Shown in pieces: positions 27,488 through 36,652 of a DNA stretch of 38,008 nucleotides. The stretch lies in contig JALEPQ010000139.1 in the NCBI GenBank assembly GCA_022768685.1, forward strand, positions 1 to 38,008, given 5' to 3'. This stretch comes from Spirochaetia bacterium (GTDB taxonomy: Bacteria > Spirochaetota > Spirochaetia > Treponematales > Treponemataceae). Made by a program: the position numbers and the translations under genes. The first letter of the stretch is position 1. The number at the start of each line of letters is the position of its first letter. Under the pieces are notes generated by a model. It saw only the letters and a program-made list of their open reading frames with translations. It was not told the origin of the DNA and made no database searches.

Positions 27488-28879
27488 ATGAAAAAATATA
27501 TTTTTTGTACTTTTGTTTTTTTATTTGTTTTTATACTGGGTTCCTGTAATACATATACGGGATTTAATGTAAGTGTTTTTAATGGTGAAAAAGATATAGA
27601 TGCAAGTTATTCAGTTTATTCTGGGGAAAGACAATGGTCTATTTTGATTTATATGGCTGCAGATAATAATCTGGAGGCTTCAGCTATAGAAGACTTGAAT
27701 GAAATGGAATTTTCAAATCTTGATACTGACGAAGTTAATATTCTGGCATTAGTAGATCGAAATAATGGATATGATTCGTCTAATGGTAATTGGTCGGAAA
27801 CAAGATTGTATAAAATAAAAACGGGGAAAAAAAGTGGAACAGAAATTCAGTCAGAAGAAATTGAATTCAGTAGATTAGGTTTAGGTCCCGGAAAAAATGT
27901 TGAACTAGATTTGTCTGATGGACTTATACTTCAGCATACTTTGGATTTTATGATTTCAAAATATCCTGCTAATCATTATGGATTAATAATCTGGGGACAT
28001 GGAACTGGTTGGCGTAATGATGATGTTAATGAAAATGATTTTCCTTCTACATATAAAGGATTTGCATTTGATGAAAATTCAGGAACTTATATGTCTTTAT
28101 ATCAATTAAATAAAGCTGTAGAAAATGTTTTTTCGGAAAAGGCTATTGATTTTATTGGTTTTGATACCTGCTTCGGCGGATGTCTAGAGGTAATGTACGA
28201 ATTTAAAGACTCAGCATTATATGCAGTAGGTTCTGAAGGACTGCTGCTTTCATCAGGATGGAATTATGAAATCTTTTTTAATCGTATAAGTTTAGCTTCT
28301 TCAAAAAGTGCAGAAACTTTATGTAAATGTGCAATAGAACAGTTTTCTCAAGTGTATGGTTCAAGTGCACGTGCTTCAATATGTGCAGTAGATCTTAGTA
28401 AAGTTGAGAATCTGGTTTGTTCTTTTGATGAATTTAGTAAAGTTCTTTCGGAAAAAATAACATCTGCAGCTTTAAAAGATAAGGTATTAGGTTTTTTATA
28501 TTCAGATAAGGATTGCCATACTGAAAAATATACTTATGGTAAAAGTGGTTTTGACGTTTATCTTGATACAGTTTCTATTGTGAATGAAAGTAATCGTAAT
28601 TTTAATGATTCAAGAATTGAGACTGCATGTAAAAATTTCCTGGAAACTGAACAAAATTGTATTTTTGCAGATTGGGCTTCTGATAGAGATAAGGGGAGTC
28701 TAAGTGTATTTTTTCAAACTTTATCTACAGATGGACTTTTAGCTGCAAGACATCCGGATGGCTATATCTACGGAAACACGATAAATCAACTGAAGTTTAT
28801 AAAAAAATGTACTGGTTATGTTCCTGGTTATTCTGAAGATGCTGGGCTTTTGGAAAAACTGTTTTATTACAGTTTTTAA
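27488..28879 (+). CDS. Clostripain-family (C11) cysteine peptidase, predicted lipoprotein
   Basis: Lipobox FILGSC; WSILIYMAADNNLEASAIEDLNEME, YGLIIWGHGTGW (catalytic His) and FIGFDTCFGGCLEVMYE (catalytic Cys). Confidence 0.88.
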   Translation: MKKYIFCTFVFLFVFILGSCNTYTGFNVSVFNGEKDIDASYSVYSGERQWSILIYMAADNNLEASAIEDLNEMEFSNLDTDEVNILALVDRNNGYDSSNGNWSETRLYKIKTGKKSGTEIQSEEIEFSRLGLGPGKNVELDLSDGLILQHTLDFMISKYPANHYGLIIWGHGTGWRNDDVNENDFPSTYKGFAFDENSGTYMSLYQLNKAVENVFSEKAIDFIGFDTCFGGCLEVMYEFKDSALYAVGSEGLLLSSGWNYEIFFNRISLASSKSAETLCKCAIEQFSQVYGSSARASICAVDLSKVENLVCSFDEFSKVLSEKITSAALKDKVLGFLYSDKDCHTEKYTYGKSGFDVYLDTVSIVNESNRNFNDSRIETACKNFLETEQNCIFADWASDRDKGSLSVFFQTLSTDGLLAARHPDGYIYGNTINQLKFIKKCTGYVPGYSEDAGLLEKLFYYSF

Positions 28880-28885
28880 ATAGGA

Positions 28886-31800
28886 GTGATTATGACATAT
28901 TCTTTTAATTCAAAAAAAGTCACTGCAATATTTATTTTTTTGCTTCTTTGTTCTTCTTTTCTAGTTTGGGGAGCAGGTTCCGGCAGTTCTTCCTCTGGTG
29001 GAACTTCATCTTCAGGGAGTTCTTCTGTTTCTAGTGGAAATTCATCTTCGGGGAGTTCTTCTGTTTCTGGAGGAAATAGTGGTTCTTCTTCGGGTAGTGG
29101 GGCTTCATCTTCAGGAAATGGAAATTCTGGAAGTACTGATGGTGGAAGCGGAAATTCCAGTGATGGAGGTGAAGCGGGAGATAGTGGAGGAGATAATTCT
29201 TCAGAAGGTGATAATTCTACAGGAGGAGATTATTCTCCATCGACTATAAGTGGTATCTCATCAGCAGCTTCTTCTGGAGGAAATTTATCAGGTTATTCGA
29301 TTGGTCAATTATCTGCAACAATAGATAGTCTTAGCGGAACTGCTGGAAATGAAAAAACAATTTCGGTAATTCAGGCAGAAATAGACTCAAGACACAATGC
29401 TATTGATGCTGAAGTACAGGCTGCTGAAAATGATCTGTCAGAATGTATGAAAACACTTACGCAGAAACAGGCTGAATATGATGAATTTGATGCTGCCTAT
29501 TCAGAAAATTTTAATAAAATGTTTATTGATCGTGAATATTTTACTCTCACAAAAGAAGAACAGAATGCTGTTTTAGCTAATGTGGAAGAAAGCCAGAAAA
29601 AAATTACTGAGTATACTAAAAGCATAGAAAATGCCCAAAAAAAAGTAAGTGAAGCCTGCAATAAATACAATGAAGTTACTAAAAAAGCAGCAGAGTTTTA
29701 TGCAAGCTATGAAAGTGCAGGAGATCCGGTAAATATCAGTACAGGAGATTTTATTTATAGTACCGAGGATTTTATAGCTCAGGATTATCTTGAAAAATTT
29801 ATTATAAAAAGGAAATTATCGTCTTCTGGAGTGACAGAATCATTTGGGAAGAATTGGGAATGCTCTTTAGATTCACGAATCCTCAGGTGCAGGTTTAGAG
29901 ATGTAAATGATTTGATTTCAGATAATGAAAAGAAACTGATAGTTATTGATGAAAGTCTAAAAGCTATTGAAGAATACAATACAAAGCATCCTAGATTTCC
30001 AAGTACAGAGCTTGAAGAGCTGGAACAACAATGGTCTGGGTATAAGACAATGACGGAAAATTTGCTGACTATTTTTTATCAAATCAAAACAGAAAATGAC
30101 AAAGCTGATGAAAAAAATGTTTATGCATCATACGGAAGATATTCATCTAAAGACCATATATATGGAACGAAAAATACTATTAAATATCTGGATGGAGAAG
30201 GAAATGAATATGCTTTTCTTTATTCCGCGAATGGAAAATGGATTCCTGCGGCAGAAATAGTAAAAGGCATAGAAATATATGGAAGAAAATCTGATGGGGC
30301 TGTTGCTACGGATAATGACAACAGTGGAGGATTTTTAGTCTCATATAAAAATGGGAAAAAAATTTATTATGATTCATACGGCTTATTGGAAAAAGAGATT
30401 GATTCAAATGGAAATCAAACTGTATTTAATAAAACAAAGGGACGTGTATCTTCTATAAAATTAAAAACAAGTGAAACTATTCAAATAAAACGAAATAGCA
30501 GTAATTATATAACATCAATATCAGGAAATGTCTCAGGAAATGCAACTTATGTTTACTCAGGAAGTTCTTTAGTTAGTGTAGTGAATAATGAAAATTTAAA
30601 GTACGGTTATGCTTATGATTCTACCGGGCTGCTGTCAAAAATAACAAAAGCAGATGGAAATAACATTTCTATTAAATATGAGAATAATTCAAAAATGGGA
30701 AAAAAAGTTGTATCAAAAATTATAAATGAAAATGGAGATGCAGAGAATTTTTCGTATAAACCAGAAGATAAAACTTTTTATTATACCAATTCCATTGGGA
30801 TACAGACAAAATATATATATAACGAAAATGGCAATACAATTTATGTGGAGGTTCCGAAGGGAAAAATCATAAAATTTTCAAATAATACAAAAGGATTGGT
30901 TAGTGGAATAAATGAAGATGGGTGTTCTAGAACATTTTCTTATGATTCCTATAATCAGATTAACAAAGTGGCATTCAATAATGGAGCTGAAGTTTCTGTT
31001 GAATATGATAAATTTGGAAAAATTCAAAAACAAAGAGATTCAGATGGATTTTATCTAAGTTTTGACTGTGATTCAAAAGGAAATGTGATAGCTGTTTATT
31101 ATTGTGGCAGTTTAATTTCAACTTGCACTTATTATTCAAACGGCTTGTTAAAATCTGTTATGGAAAATGGGTGTACTTATTTTTATAAGTATAACAATTA
31201 TGGAAGCATAACTGAAAGAAAAGTTATAAATAATGAAAGTGAAACTTATGAAGAAAAATATTTTTATGATGAGAAAAATCGGCTTACAAAATATGTAGAC
31301 TTTATTGGAAGAGTAGTCACTTATGCATATAGTGATTCTTCAAGGACAGAAAATTATTATGATTTAAGGGAAGTTAAAAGATTTTTTGACAAAAGAAACC
31401 GTGAAATCAGGCTTGTAGAAAAAGATTTAATTACTGGAAAATCATATGAAAAAACTACTGTATATGATGGATGTGATAATGTTTTGAAGATTTTTTTTGA
31501 TGGCGAGTTGTTTACTGAATATGATTATGATTCTTGTGGAAGAAAAATCAGCTTTACAGTATGGAACTTTAATCAGGATGATTGTAAGTATTTTGTAAAA
31601 CAGGGTTTGAAAACTGAATATGAATATGATTCTTTAGGGTTTGTAATTAGTGAAAAAAAATCTGTTCTAAATGCAGATTATTCAGATTCTGCGGAAAAAA
31701 AATTCTCGTTGAAGGAAGATAGTTTTTCATTTGTTCAAAGAAATATTTATAAAAATAATAATAAGAAGTCGGTTATTGAATGCAGGGGAAATTGTAAAAC

Positions 31801-34800
31801 TGAATATCACTATGATGAAATTGGACGATTAAAGAAAATTATTGAAAATGATGGTTTTTGGAAAAGTTTTACATATTCAAAAGCTGGACGTTTATTGACG
31901 GTTGAGGATTCTAATGGAAAGAAAATAATTAACACTTATAGAAACAATGGAACAAAAAAAACTGAAATCATAAATGAATATGGAAAAAAAGCTTTCTTTG
32001 ACCATGATATTCTAGGTCGATTGATATTATCCAGTGATTTTGAAGAAAACCAGTATAGCTATTTTTACGATTGGAATGGATATATAAAAAAAATAAGTAG
32101 TCCAAATTGTATAAAAAACTATGTCTATGATTGTTATGGAAATCTTCTTTCGTGGAATATAAAAGATTTACAAGAGAAAATTCTCTATAACGAAGTTTAT
32201 GAACGTAATCTTTCTGCCAACACATTAATTGTATTGCATTCTGGCAAAAAGAATTCGCAGTTATTTTTTGATTGCTGGAACAGACCTGTAAAAATCATTG
32301 ATAAAAATGGAATTCAGGAATTTGAATATGATGTACTTGGCAATTGTGTGCAGTCATTAAGAGAAAATAATGTGCAGAAGTATTATTATACGCCAGAAGG
32401 AAAATTATCTTTATGTATCAATAGCGATAGTTCCTATATTTTAAATCAGTTTGATGTGGAAGGAAGACTTGTAACAGGAGATTTTTCGGGGCTGGTGAAA
32501 GTATCAAATAAGTATAATGCTTCTGGCTGGCTGGAAGAAGAATCCGATTTTTATGGAAATGTAAAAACGTACAAATATAAAAATGGTGAACTTTATAGTA
32601 TTTCAAGAAATGATTGTGGTGAAATATTTTATGACCTGAATAAAAGTGGAAGATACCTTTCAATAAAAAATGGAGACGGAATGATCAGAACTTTAACAAT
32701 TGAAAAAGGTGGTGCCATAAAGAAAGAAGAATTGAATTCTGGCGAAATGATTAATTTTTATTATGATCAGCATAAGAATTCTCAAAGAAATGTTTTTAAT
32801 TCAGGGCAGTGGGAAGAAATTTCTTTTGATAAAAAAAATGGGCTGAAAAAAATTAGTTATTCAAATGGCGATTTTTCAGAAGTTGTGTCTAATCCTCTTG
32901 GAAATGTACAGAAAGCTTCTACTGGAAAAAGTTATTTAAGTTTTGAATATGATGATTGTGGTCAGTTAATTTCTCAATTTGATGAAAATCTGAATATCTG
33001 TATAAAAAATGAATATGATGATTTAGGGAGAAAAGTAAGAACTTCTGGAAAACAATTTGATTTTTGTTATGAATATGATAATTACGGAAATATTGCCAGT
33101 GTTTTTGATGATGTGTCTCTGAATAAGGTTATTTTTGAATATGATTGTATGGGCAGAGAGATATTGCGGGAGTATTTAAACGGCATAAAAATCATTAGCG
33201 ATTATGATAAAGCTGGTAGAAAAGTTTTGAAGTGTGGCATAAGTAATAATGGAGAAATTATTTTTTGCAATATTATAATTTATGATGAAGATGGAAAAAT
33301 TCAGTGGGAAATTAAAGAAAAAGGAATCCTTCAAAAATATGAATATGATGAACAAGGAAGACTTCAAAATATTTTTTCATTTCCTTCTGATGAAAAAATA
33401 GTATTTTTTGAGAATGAATATATAAATTGTGGTGGTTATTTAAAATCTCAAAATCTGAACTTACAAAAAATCTTTTTGGATGATAATGCCAAATGGAAAA
33501 TTGAATCTATTTTAGCAAAGAATAACCTAACAAATAAAATCATTATTCCGTTTTATCAAGAGTGCTGGTGGGAAAAGTATACTTATACAAAAAGTGGTAG
33601 TGTAAAAACAACAGAAACTCCTGTTGGAAAAATAGTTTATGAATATGATGTCTATAATCGGCTTAAAAAGAAACATGTTTCTGAAACTGAATCAGCTGGT
33701 GAAAATTATTTTTGGGATGATGATGGTCGATTGTTAAGGAAGGAAAGTGAACGATTCAGAACCGAGTTAAAATACGACACTATAGATAAACCTGTTTACA
33801 TAAAAAACGATAATCTGATATCAGGTGATTCTGTTATTAAAGAATTTGTATATGATGCGTTAGGCCGAATAATTGAAATATGTAATAACAGAAAAGATAG
33901 ACGTCATTTTATATACGAAGGTAGTTCCAGAAAAATTCTTTATTCTGTTCCTGTAATGGAGAATAATAATTCTGCTGATTTATATTCTCTGGAGAATGAA
34001 GGTCTACAGGATTTTGAGAAGATAGTTAATGCGGATAGTAATTATGAAAAGAACTACAGAATAATAGGCGATACAGATTTTTCGGAATATGAAAGTTACA
34101 AAGTAAAAGAAACTGGTGAAAAAGATTTTCAGACGGACATGATGAAACTTACAGACAATTCTGAGAATCAGAATATTAGCAATAGCGGAGAAATATATTC
34201 AGTTTTATCGATTGGAGAGGATTCGTCATATATTTGTATTTATTCGGATTCAAAGAAGGTTTCTTATAACATAAGTGATTATCATAATAATAGTTGTGGC
34301 ATTTTTAATGAGGCCTCTGATTATAACTGTAGTTATGAAACAAATTCCTGGGGAAATTTTTATTCTGTTGACGGCGAATTTCATTACAAGGGCAGTTACT
34401 TTTATTTAGGAGCCAATCTATTTGACTTTGGAGATAGAGTTTATTCTTCTGATATGAAAAGTTTTCTCTCAGAAGATAAAAAGCGGGATGGTGGAAATTA
34501 TTACGCTTATTGTGCTACTGATCCTGTTAATTATTATGATGAAGATGGAAATTTTAAGAGGGGTTCAAAAAAATCTCAGAATATGCTTTATGCTGGAGCA
34601 ATAGCTGCTTTTACCGGGTACAGTCAACATAAAATGAAGACTTTAGGTTCTGAAATGGGAATCCCAAAATCGTATAATTGTGCTGATGTTTCTGCAGTAA
34701 TTGATGCTGTTGGTTCAAAAGCTAGTGGGCAGGAACATTATTCTCCAATGGCTGATTCGTTTTCTGAGGCATATTTTGACGGAAATCACACTAAAGCAAT

Positions 34801-35200
34801 GGATTCAACTCAGTCAAAAGACTACTACTCAGATAATTCTGGTAAGAATGTTTCAAAAACCTCTTCAGGGCTGGAAAATCTTACAAATCCTGAAATTGTA
34901 ACGCCAGGTACTGTTTTGGTCTGGAGTCCAGATCCTGGAAAAGGAATTGAGACTGGACATACTGCAACAGTTGTTTCCAGAGATTTTGATGGTGAAGGAA
35001 ATATAACCGGCATTGTAATGATGGAAGGTCATTTGAGTGAAAATAATTATACTGAAGTTGAATATGTTTATGTGGGAGATACTAAATCAGATGTAAAAAA
35101 CAATCATTACAATATAAAAGCCTGGCGGGGAAATTATGAAGGTACGTATGAAATAGAAAGTTCTGATTACGCTTCTGAAAATACTTCTTGTGGTGGTTGA
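28886..35200 (+). CDS. Giant secreted RHS/YD-repeat protein with Ser/Gly-rich N-terminus, degenerate RHS core and putative papain-like C-terminal domain
   Basis: 2104 aa; signal peptide ending SSFLVWGAG; long S/G-rich stretch; DPVNISTGDFIYSTEDF (DUF6531-like); many YD repeats (e.g. TEYHYDEIGRLKKI, NEYDDLGRKVRTS, YEYDEQGRLQNIF, FVYDALGRIIEI); NYYAYCATDPVNYYDEDGN core end. C-terminal YNCADVSAVI and PGTVLVWSPDPGKGIETGHTATVVSR. ATG at 28892 is an alternative start. Confidence 0.92.
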   Translation: MIMTYSFNSKKVTAIFIFLLLCSSFLVWGAGSGSSSSGGTSSSGSSSVSSGNSSSGSSSVSGGNSGSSSGSGASSSGNGNSGSTDGGSGNSSDGGEAGDSGGDNSSEGDNSTGGDYSPSTISGISSAASSGGNLSGYSIGQLSATIDSLSGTAGNEKTISVIQAEIDSRHNAIDAEVQAAENDLSECMKTLTQKQAEYDEFDAAYSENFNKMFIDREYFTLTKEEQNAVLANVEESQKKITEYTKSIENAQKKVSEACNKYNEVTKKAAEFYASYESAGDPVNISTGDFIYSTEDFIAQDYLEKFIIKRKLSSSGVTESFGKNWECSLDSRILRCRFRDVNDLISDNEKKLIVIDESLKAIEEYNTKHPRFPSTELEELEQQWSGYKTMTENLLTIFYQIKTENDKADEKNVYASYGRYSSKDHIYGTKNTIKYLDGEGNEYAFLYSANGKWIPAAEIVKGIEIYGRKSDGAVATDNDNSGGFLVSYKNGKKIYYDSYGLLEKEIDSNGNQTVFNKTKGRVSSIKLKTSETIQIKRNSSNYITSISGNVSGNATYVYSGSSLVSVVNNENLKYGYAYDSTGLLSKITKADGNNISIKYENNSKMGKKVVSKIINENGDAENFSYKPEDKTFYYTNSIGIQTKYIYNENGNTIYVEVPKGKIIKFSNNTKGLVSGINEDGCSRTFSYDSYNQINKVAFNNGAEVSVEYDKFGKIQKQRDSDGFYLSFDCDSKGNVIAVYYCGSLISTCTYYSNGLLKSVMENGCTYFYKYNNYGSITERKVINNESETYEEKYFYDEKNRLTKYVDFIGRVVTYAYSDSSRTENYYDLREVKRFFDKRNREIRLVEKDLITGKSYEKTTVYDGCDNVLKIFFDGELFTEYDYDSCGRKISFTVWNFNQDDCKYFVKQGLKTEYEYDSLGFVISEKKSVLNADYSDSAEKKFSLKEDSFSFVQRNIYKNNNKKSVIECRGNCKTEYHYDEIGRLKKIIENDGFWKSFTYSKAGRLLTVEDSNGKKIINTYRNNGTKKTEIINEYGKKAFFDHDILGRLILSSDFEENQYSYFYDWNGYIKKISSPNCIKNYVYDCYGNLLSWNIKDLQEKILYNEVYERNLSANTLIVLHSGKKNSQLFFDCWNRPVKIIDKNGIQEFEYDVLGNCVQSLRENNVQKYYYTPEGKLSLCINSDSSYILNQFDVEGRLVTGDFSGLVKVSNKYNASGWLEEESDFYGNVKTYKYKNGELYSISRNDCGEIFYDLNKSGRYLSIKNGDGMIRTLTIEKGGAIKKEELNSGEMINFYYDQHKNSQRNVFNSGQWEEISFDKKNGLKKISYSNGDFSEVVSNPLGNVQKASTGKSYLSFEYDDCGQLISQFDENLNICIKNEYDDLGRKVRTSGKQFDFCYEYDNYGNIASVFDDVSLNKVIFEYDCMGREILREYLNGIKIISDYDKAGRKVLKCGISNNGEIIFCNIIIYDEDGKIQWEIKEKGILQKYEYDEQGRLQNIFSFPSDEKIVFFENEYINCGGYLKSQNLNLQKIFLDDNAKWKIESILAKNNLTNKIIIPFYQECWWEKYTYTKSGSVKTTETPVGKIVYEYDVYNRLKKKHVSETESAGENYFWDDDGRLLRKESERFRTELKYDTIDKPVYIKNDNLISGDSVIKEFVYDALGRIIEICNNRKDRRHFIYEGSSRKILYSVPVMENNNSADLYSLENEGLQDFEKIVNADSNYEKNYRIIGDTDFSEYESYKVKETGEKDFQTDMMKLTDNSENQNISNSGEIYSVLSIGEDSSYICIYSDSKKVSYNISDYHNNSCGIFNEASDYNCSYETNSWGNFYSVDGEFHYKGSYFYLGANLFDFGDRVYSSDMKSFLSEDKKRDGGNYYAYCATDPVNYYDEDGNFKRGSKKSQNMLYAGAIAAFTGYSQHKMKTLGSEMGIPKSYNCADVSAVIDAVGSKASGQEHYSPMADSFSEAYFDGNHTKAMDSTQSKDYYSDNSGKNVSKTSSGLENLTNPEIVTPGTVLVWSPDPGKGIETGHTATVVSRDFDGEGNITGIVMMEGHLSENNYTEVEYVYVGDTKSDVKNNHYNIKAWRGNYEGTYEIESSDYASENTSCGG
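29005..29076 (+). repeat. Two tandem copies of a 36-bp coding repeat (Ser/Gly-rich)
   Basis: TTCATCTTCAGGGAGTTCTTCTGTTTCTAGTGGAAA followed directly by TTCATCTTCGGGGAGTTCTTCTGTTTCTGGAGGAAA. Confidence 0.9.
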
Positions 35201-35203
35201 TAT

Positions 35204-35255
35204 AAAAAAATGCACCTCTGAAATTGAACTTTATTTGTCAAACTTTAGGGGTGCA
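35204..35255 (-). terminator. Rho-independent terminator for the cobW-type gene on the minus strand
   Basis: Minus strand: TGCACCCCTAAA...TTTCAGAGGTGCA followed by TTTTTTT. Confidence 0.65.
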
Positions 35256-35287
35256 CTTTACAAGGCCTAGCCTCAATTTTATGAATA

Positions 35288-36526
35288 TTAATCCAGGCAG
35301 GCATCCAGATCTTTTTCAATCTGTTCACGGTCTAAGTGCTGACCAATTACAACTAATTTAATCATACGGTCACCAACTTTTTCATCCCAGTCTTTTTTCA
35401 TCTGAGGTTCTTCTTTTAGTACCTGTTCAATTTCTTCTTTTGGACAAGATGCCAGCCAGTTTCCTGAGTAACCAGCCTGAATCTGACGGCCTGAAGTTTC
35501 AAGAACATAAGCCATTTCTTCTTCATCACTGAACCAGATTACACCTTTTGAGCGGATAATGTTTCTTGGCCATCTGGAAGCATATTCGTCAAGTTTTACA
35601 CGATTGAATGGACGGCGACGATAGTAAACAAATGAACCAATTCCGTATTCGTCTTCAGATTCACCTTCATGTTTGTGTTCATGATGATGGTGATGACAAT
35701 GTTCATCACATTTGTGACCTTCTTCTCCATGTGCAGGATTGTGTTCGTGATCCTCATCATCGTGGTCATGGTGGTGTTCATGTTCATCGTCATCATGTTC
35801 ATGCTCGTCATGTTCTTCAAGAGCTTTTACCCAACCTGCAGATGCATAAACAGTTTCAAAATCAAAACGATCTGTTCCTATGATATCTTCAACTGCAACG
35901 TTACAATGATCTGTTTCAATTACTTTTACAGAAGGCTGAATCATGTTAATTACAGCACGAACTTTTTTCATCTGGTCTTCTGTAACAAGATCCTTTTTGT
36001 TGATAATTAGAGTAGAACAGAATTCAATCTGCTGAATTAAGAGTGATTCAATATCTTCTTCAGCTTCTTCTGCATCTTTATTTTCATAAGTATCTGCAAG
36101 TGCATCTCCTGCCCCAAATTCTTCAACTAAACGGCTGGCATCAACAACACCAACTACGTTATCAAGTTTACCAATTTCAATCTGCTCAATAGCCTGTGCA
36201 ATTGGCATTGGTTCACAAACACCAGAAGCTTCTATCATAACATAGTCATATTTTCCAGTTTTCATTAAGTCTTCGATACCTTTAACCATATCTGATTTCA
36301 AAGTACAGCAGATACATCCGTTTGTAAGAGGAAGAATACTGTTTGTGTCTGTAATATTTGCTTCCTTTGAAATAAGGCGTTCATCAACGTTTACTTCACC
36401 AATATCGTTTACAATAACGGCAACTTTGTAACCTTTCTGATTAGTTAAAACCTTGTTGAGTAATGTTGTTTTACCTGCTCCAAGATAACCACATAATAAA
36501 GTGATTGGAATTCTTTTCTTAGACAT
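35288..36526 (-). CDS. CobW/COG0523-family P-loop GTPase (putative metallochaperone) with His/Asp/Glu-rich insert
   Basis: LLCGYLGAGKTTLLNKVL (Walker A), TNGCICCTLKSD (CxCC motif) and a metal-binding-like insert EHDEHEHDDDEHEHHHDHDDEDHEHNPAHGEEGHKCDEHCHHHHHEHKHEG. Confidence 0.93.
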   Translation of the reverse strand: MSKKRIPITLLCGYLGAGKTTLLNKVLTNQKGYKVAVIVNDIGEVNVDERLISKEANITDTNSILPLTNGCICCTLKSDMVKGIEDLMKTGKYDYVMIEASGVCEPMPIAQAIEQIEIGKLDNVVGVVDASRLVEEFGAGDALADTYENKDAEEAEEDIESLLIQQIEFCSTLIINKKDLVTEDQMKKVRAVINMIQPSVKVIETDHCNVAVEDIIGTDRFDFETVYASAGWVKALEEHDEHEHDDDEHEHHHDHDDEDHEHNPAHGEEGHKCDEHCHHHHHEHKHEGESEDEYGIGSFVYYRRRPFNRVKLDEYASRWPRNIIRSKGVIWFSDEEEMAYVLETSGRQIQAGYSGNWLASCPKEEIEQVLKEEPQMKKDWDEKVGDRMIKLVVIGQHLDREQIEKDLDACLD

Positions 36527-36553
36527 ATATACCTCTATAAAAATATTTTGCTT

Positions 36554-36585
36554 TTGTAATAGAATTTAATTGTAATAGAATTTAA
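36554..36585. repeat. Tandem 16-bp direct repeat upstream of the cobW-type gene
   Basis: TTGTAATAGAATTTAA at 36554-36569 repeated exactly at 36570-36585. Confidence 0.9.
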
Positions 36586-36652
36586 GAATTAATCTCAAAT
36601 TCATAAAATTTAATATAATGAAAAAAAGTCTTAAAGTATATAAAATTCGGAA

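Noticed and set aside
29005-29076. Tandem 36-bp repeats considered as a CRISPR-like array
   Set aside because: Only two abutting copies, no spacers, and they encode in-frame Ser/Gly repeats.
28998-29249. 83-aa ORF inside the YD-repeat gene
   Set aside because: Alternative-frame reading of the Ser/Gly-rich repeat; low complexity artefact.
35608-36010. Plus-strand ORFs 35608..35883 and 35669..36010
   Set aside because: Antisense to the His-rich insert of the CobW-type GTPase; composition is a by-product of CAT/CAC-rich coding.
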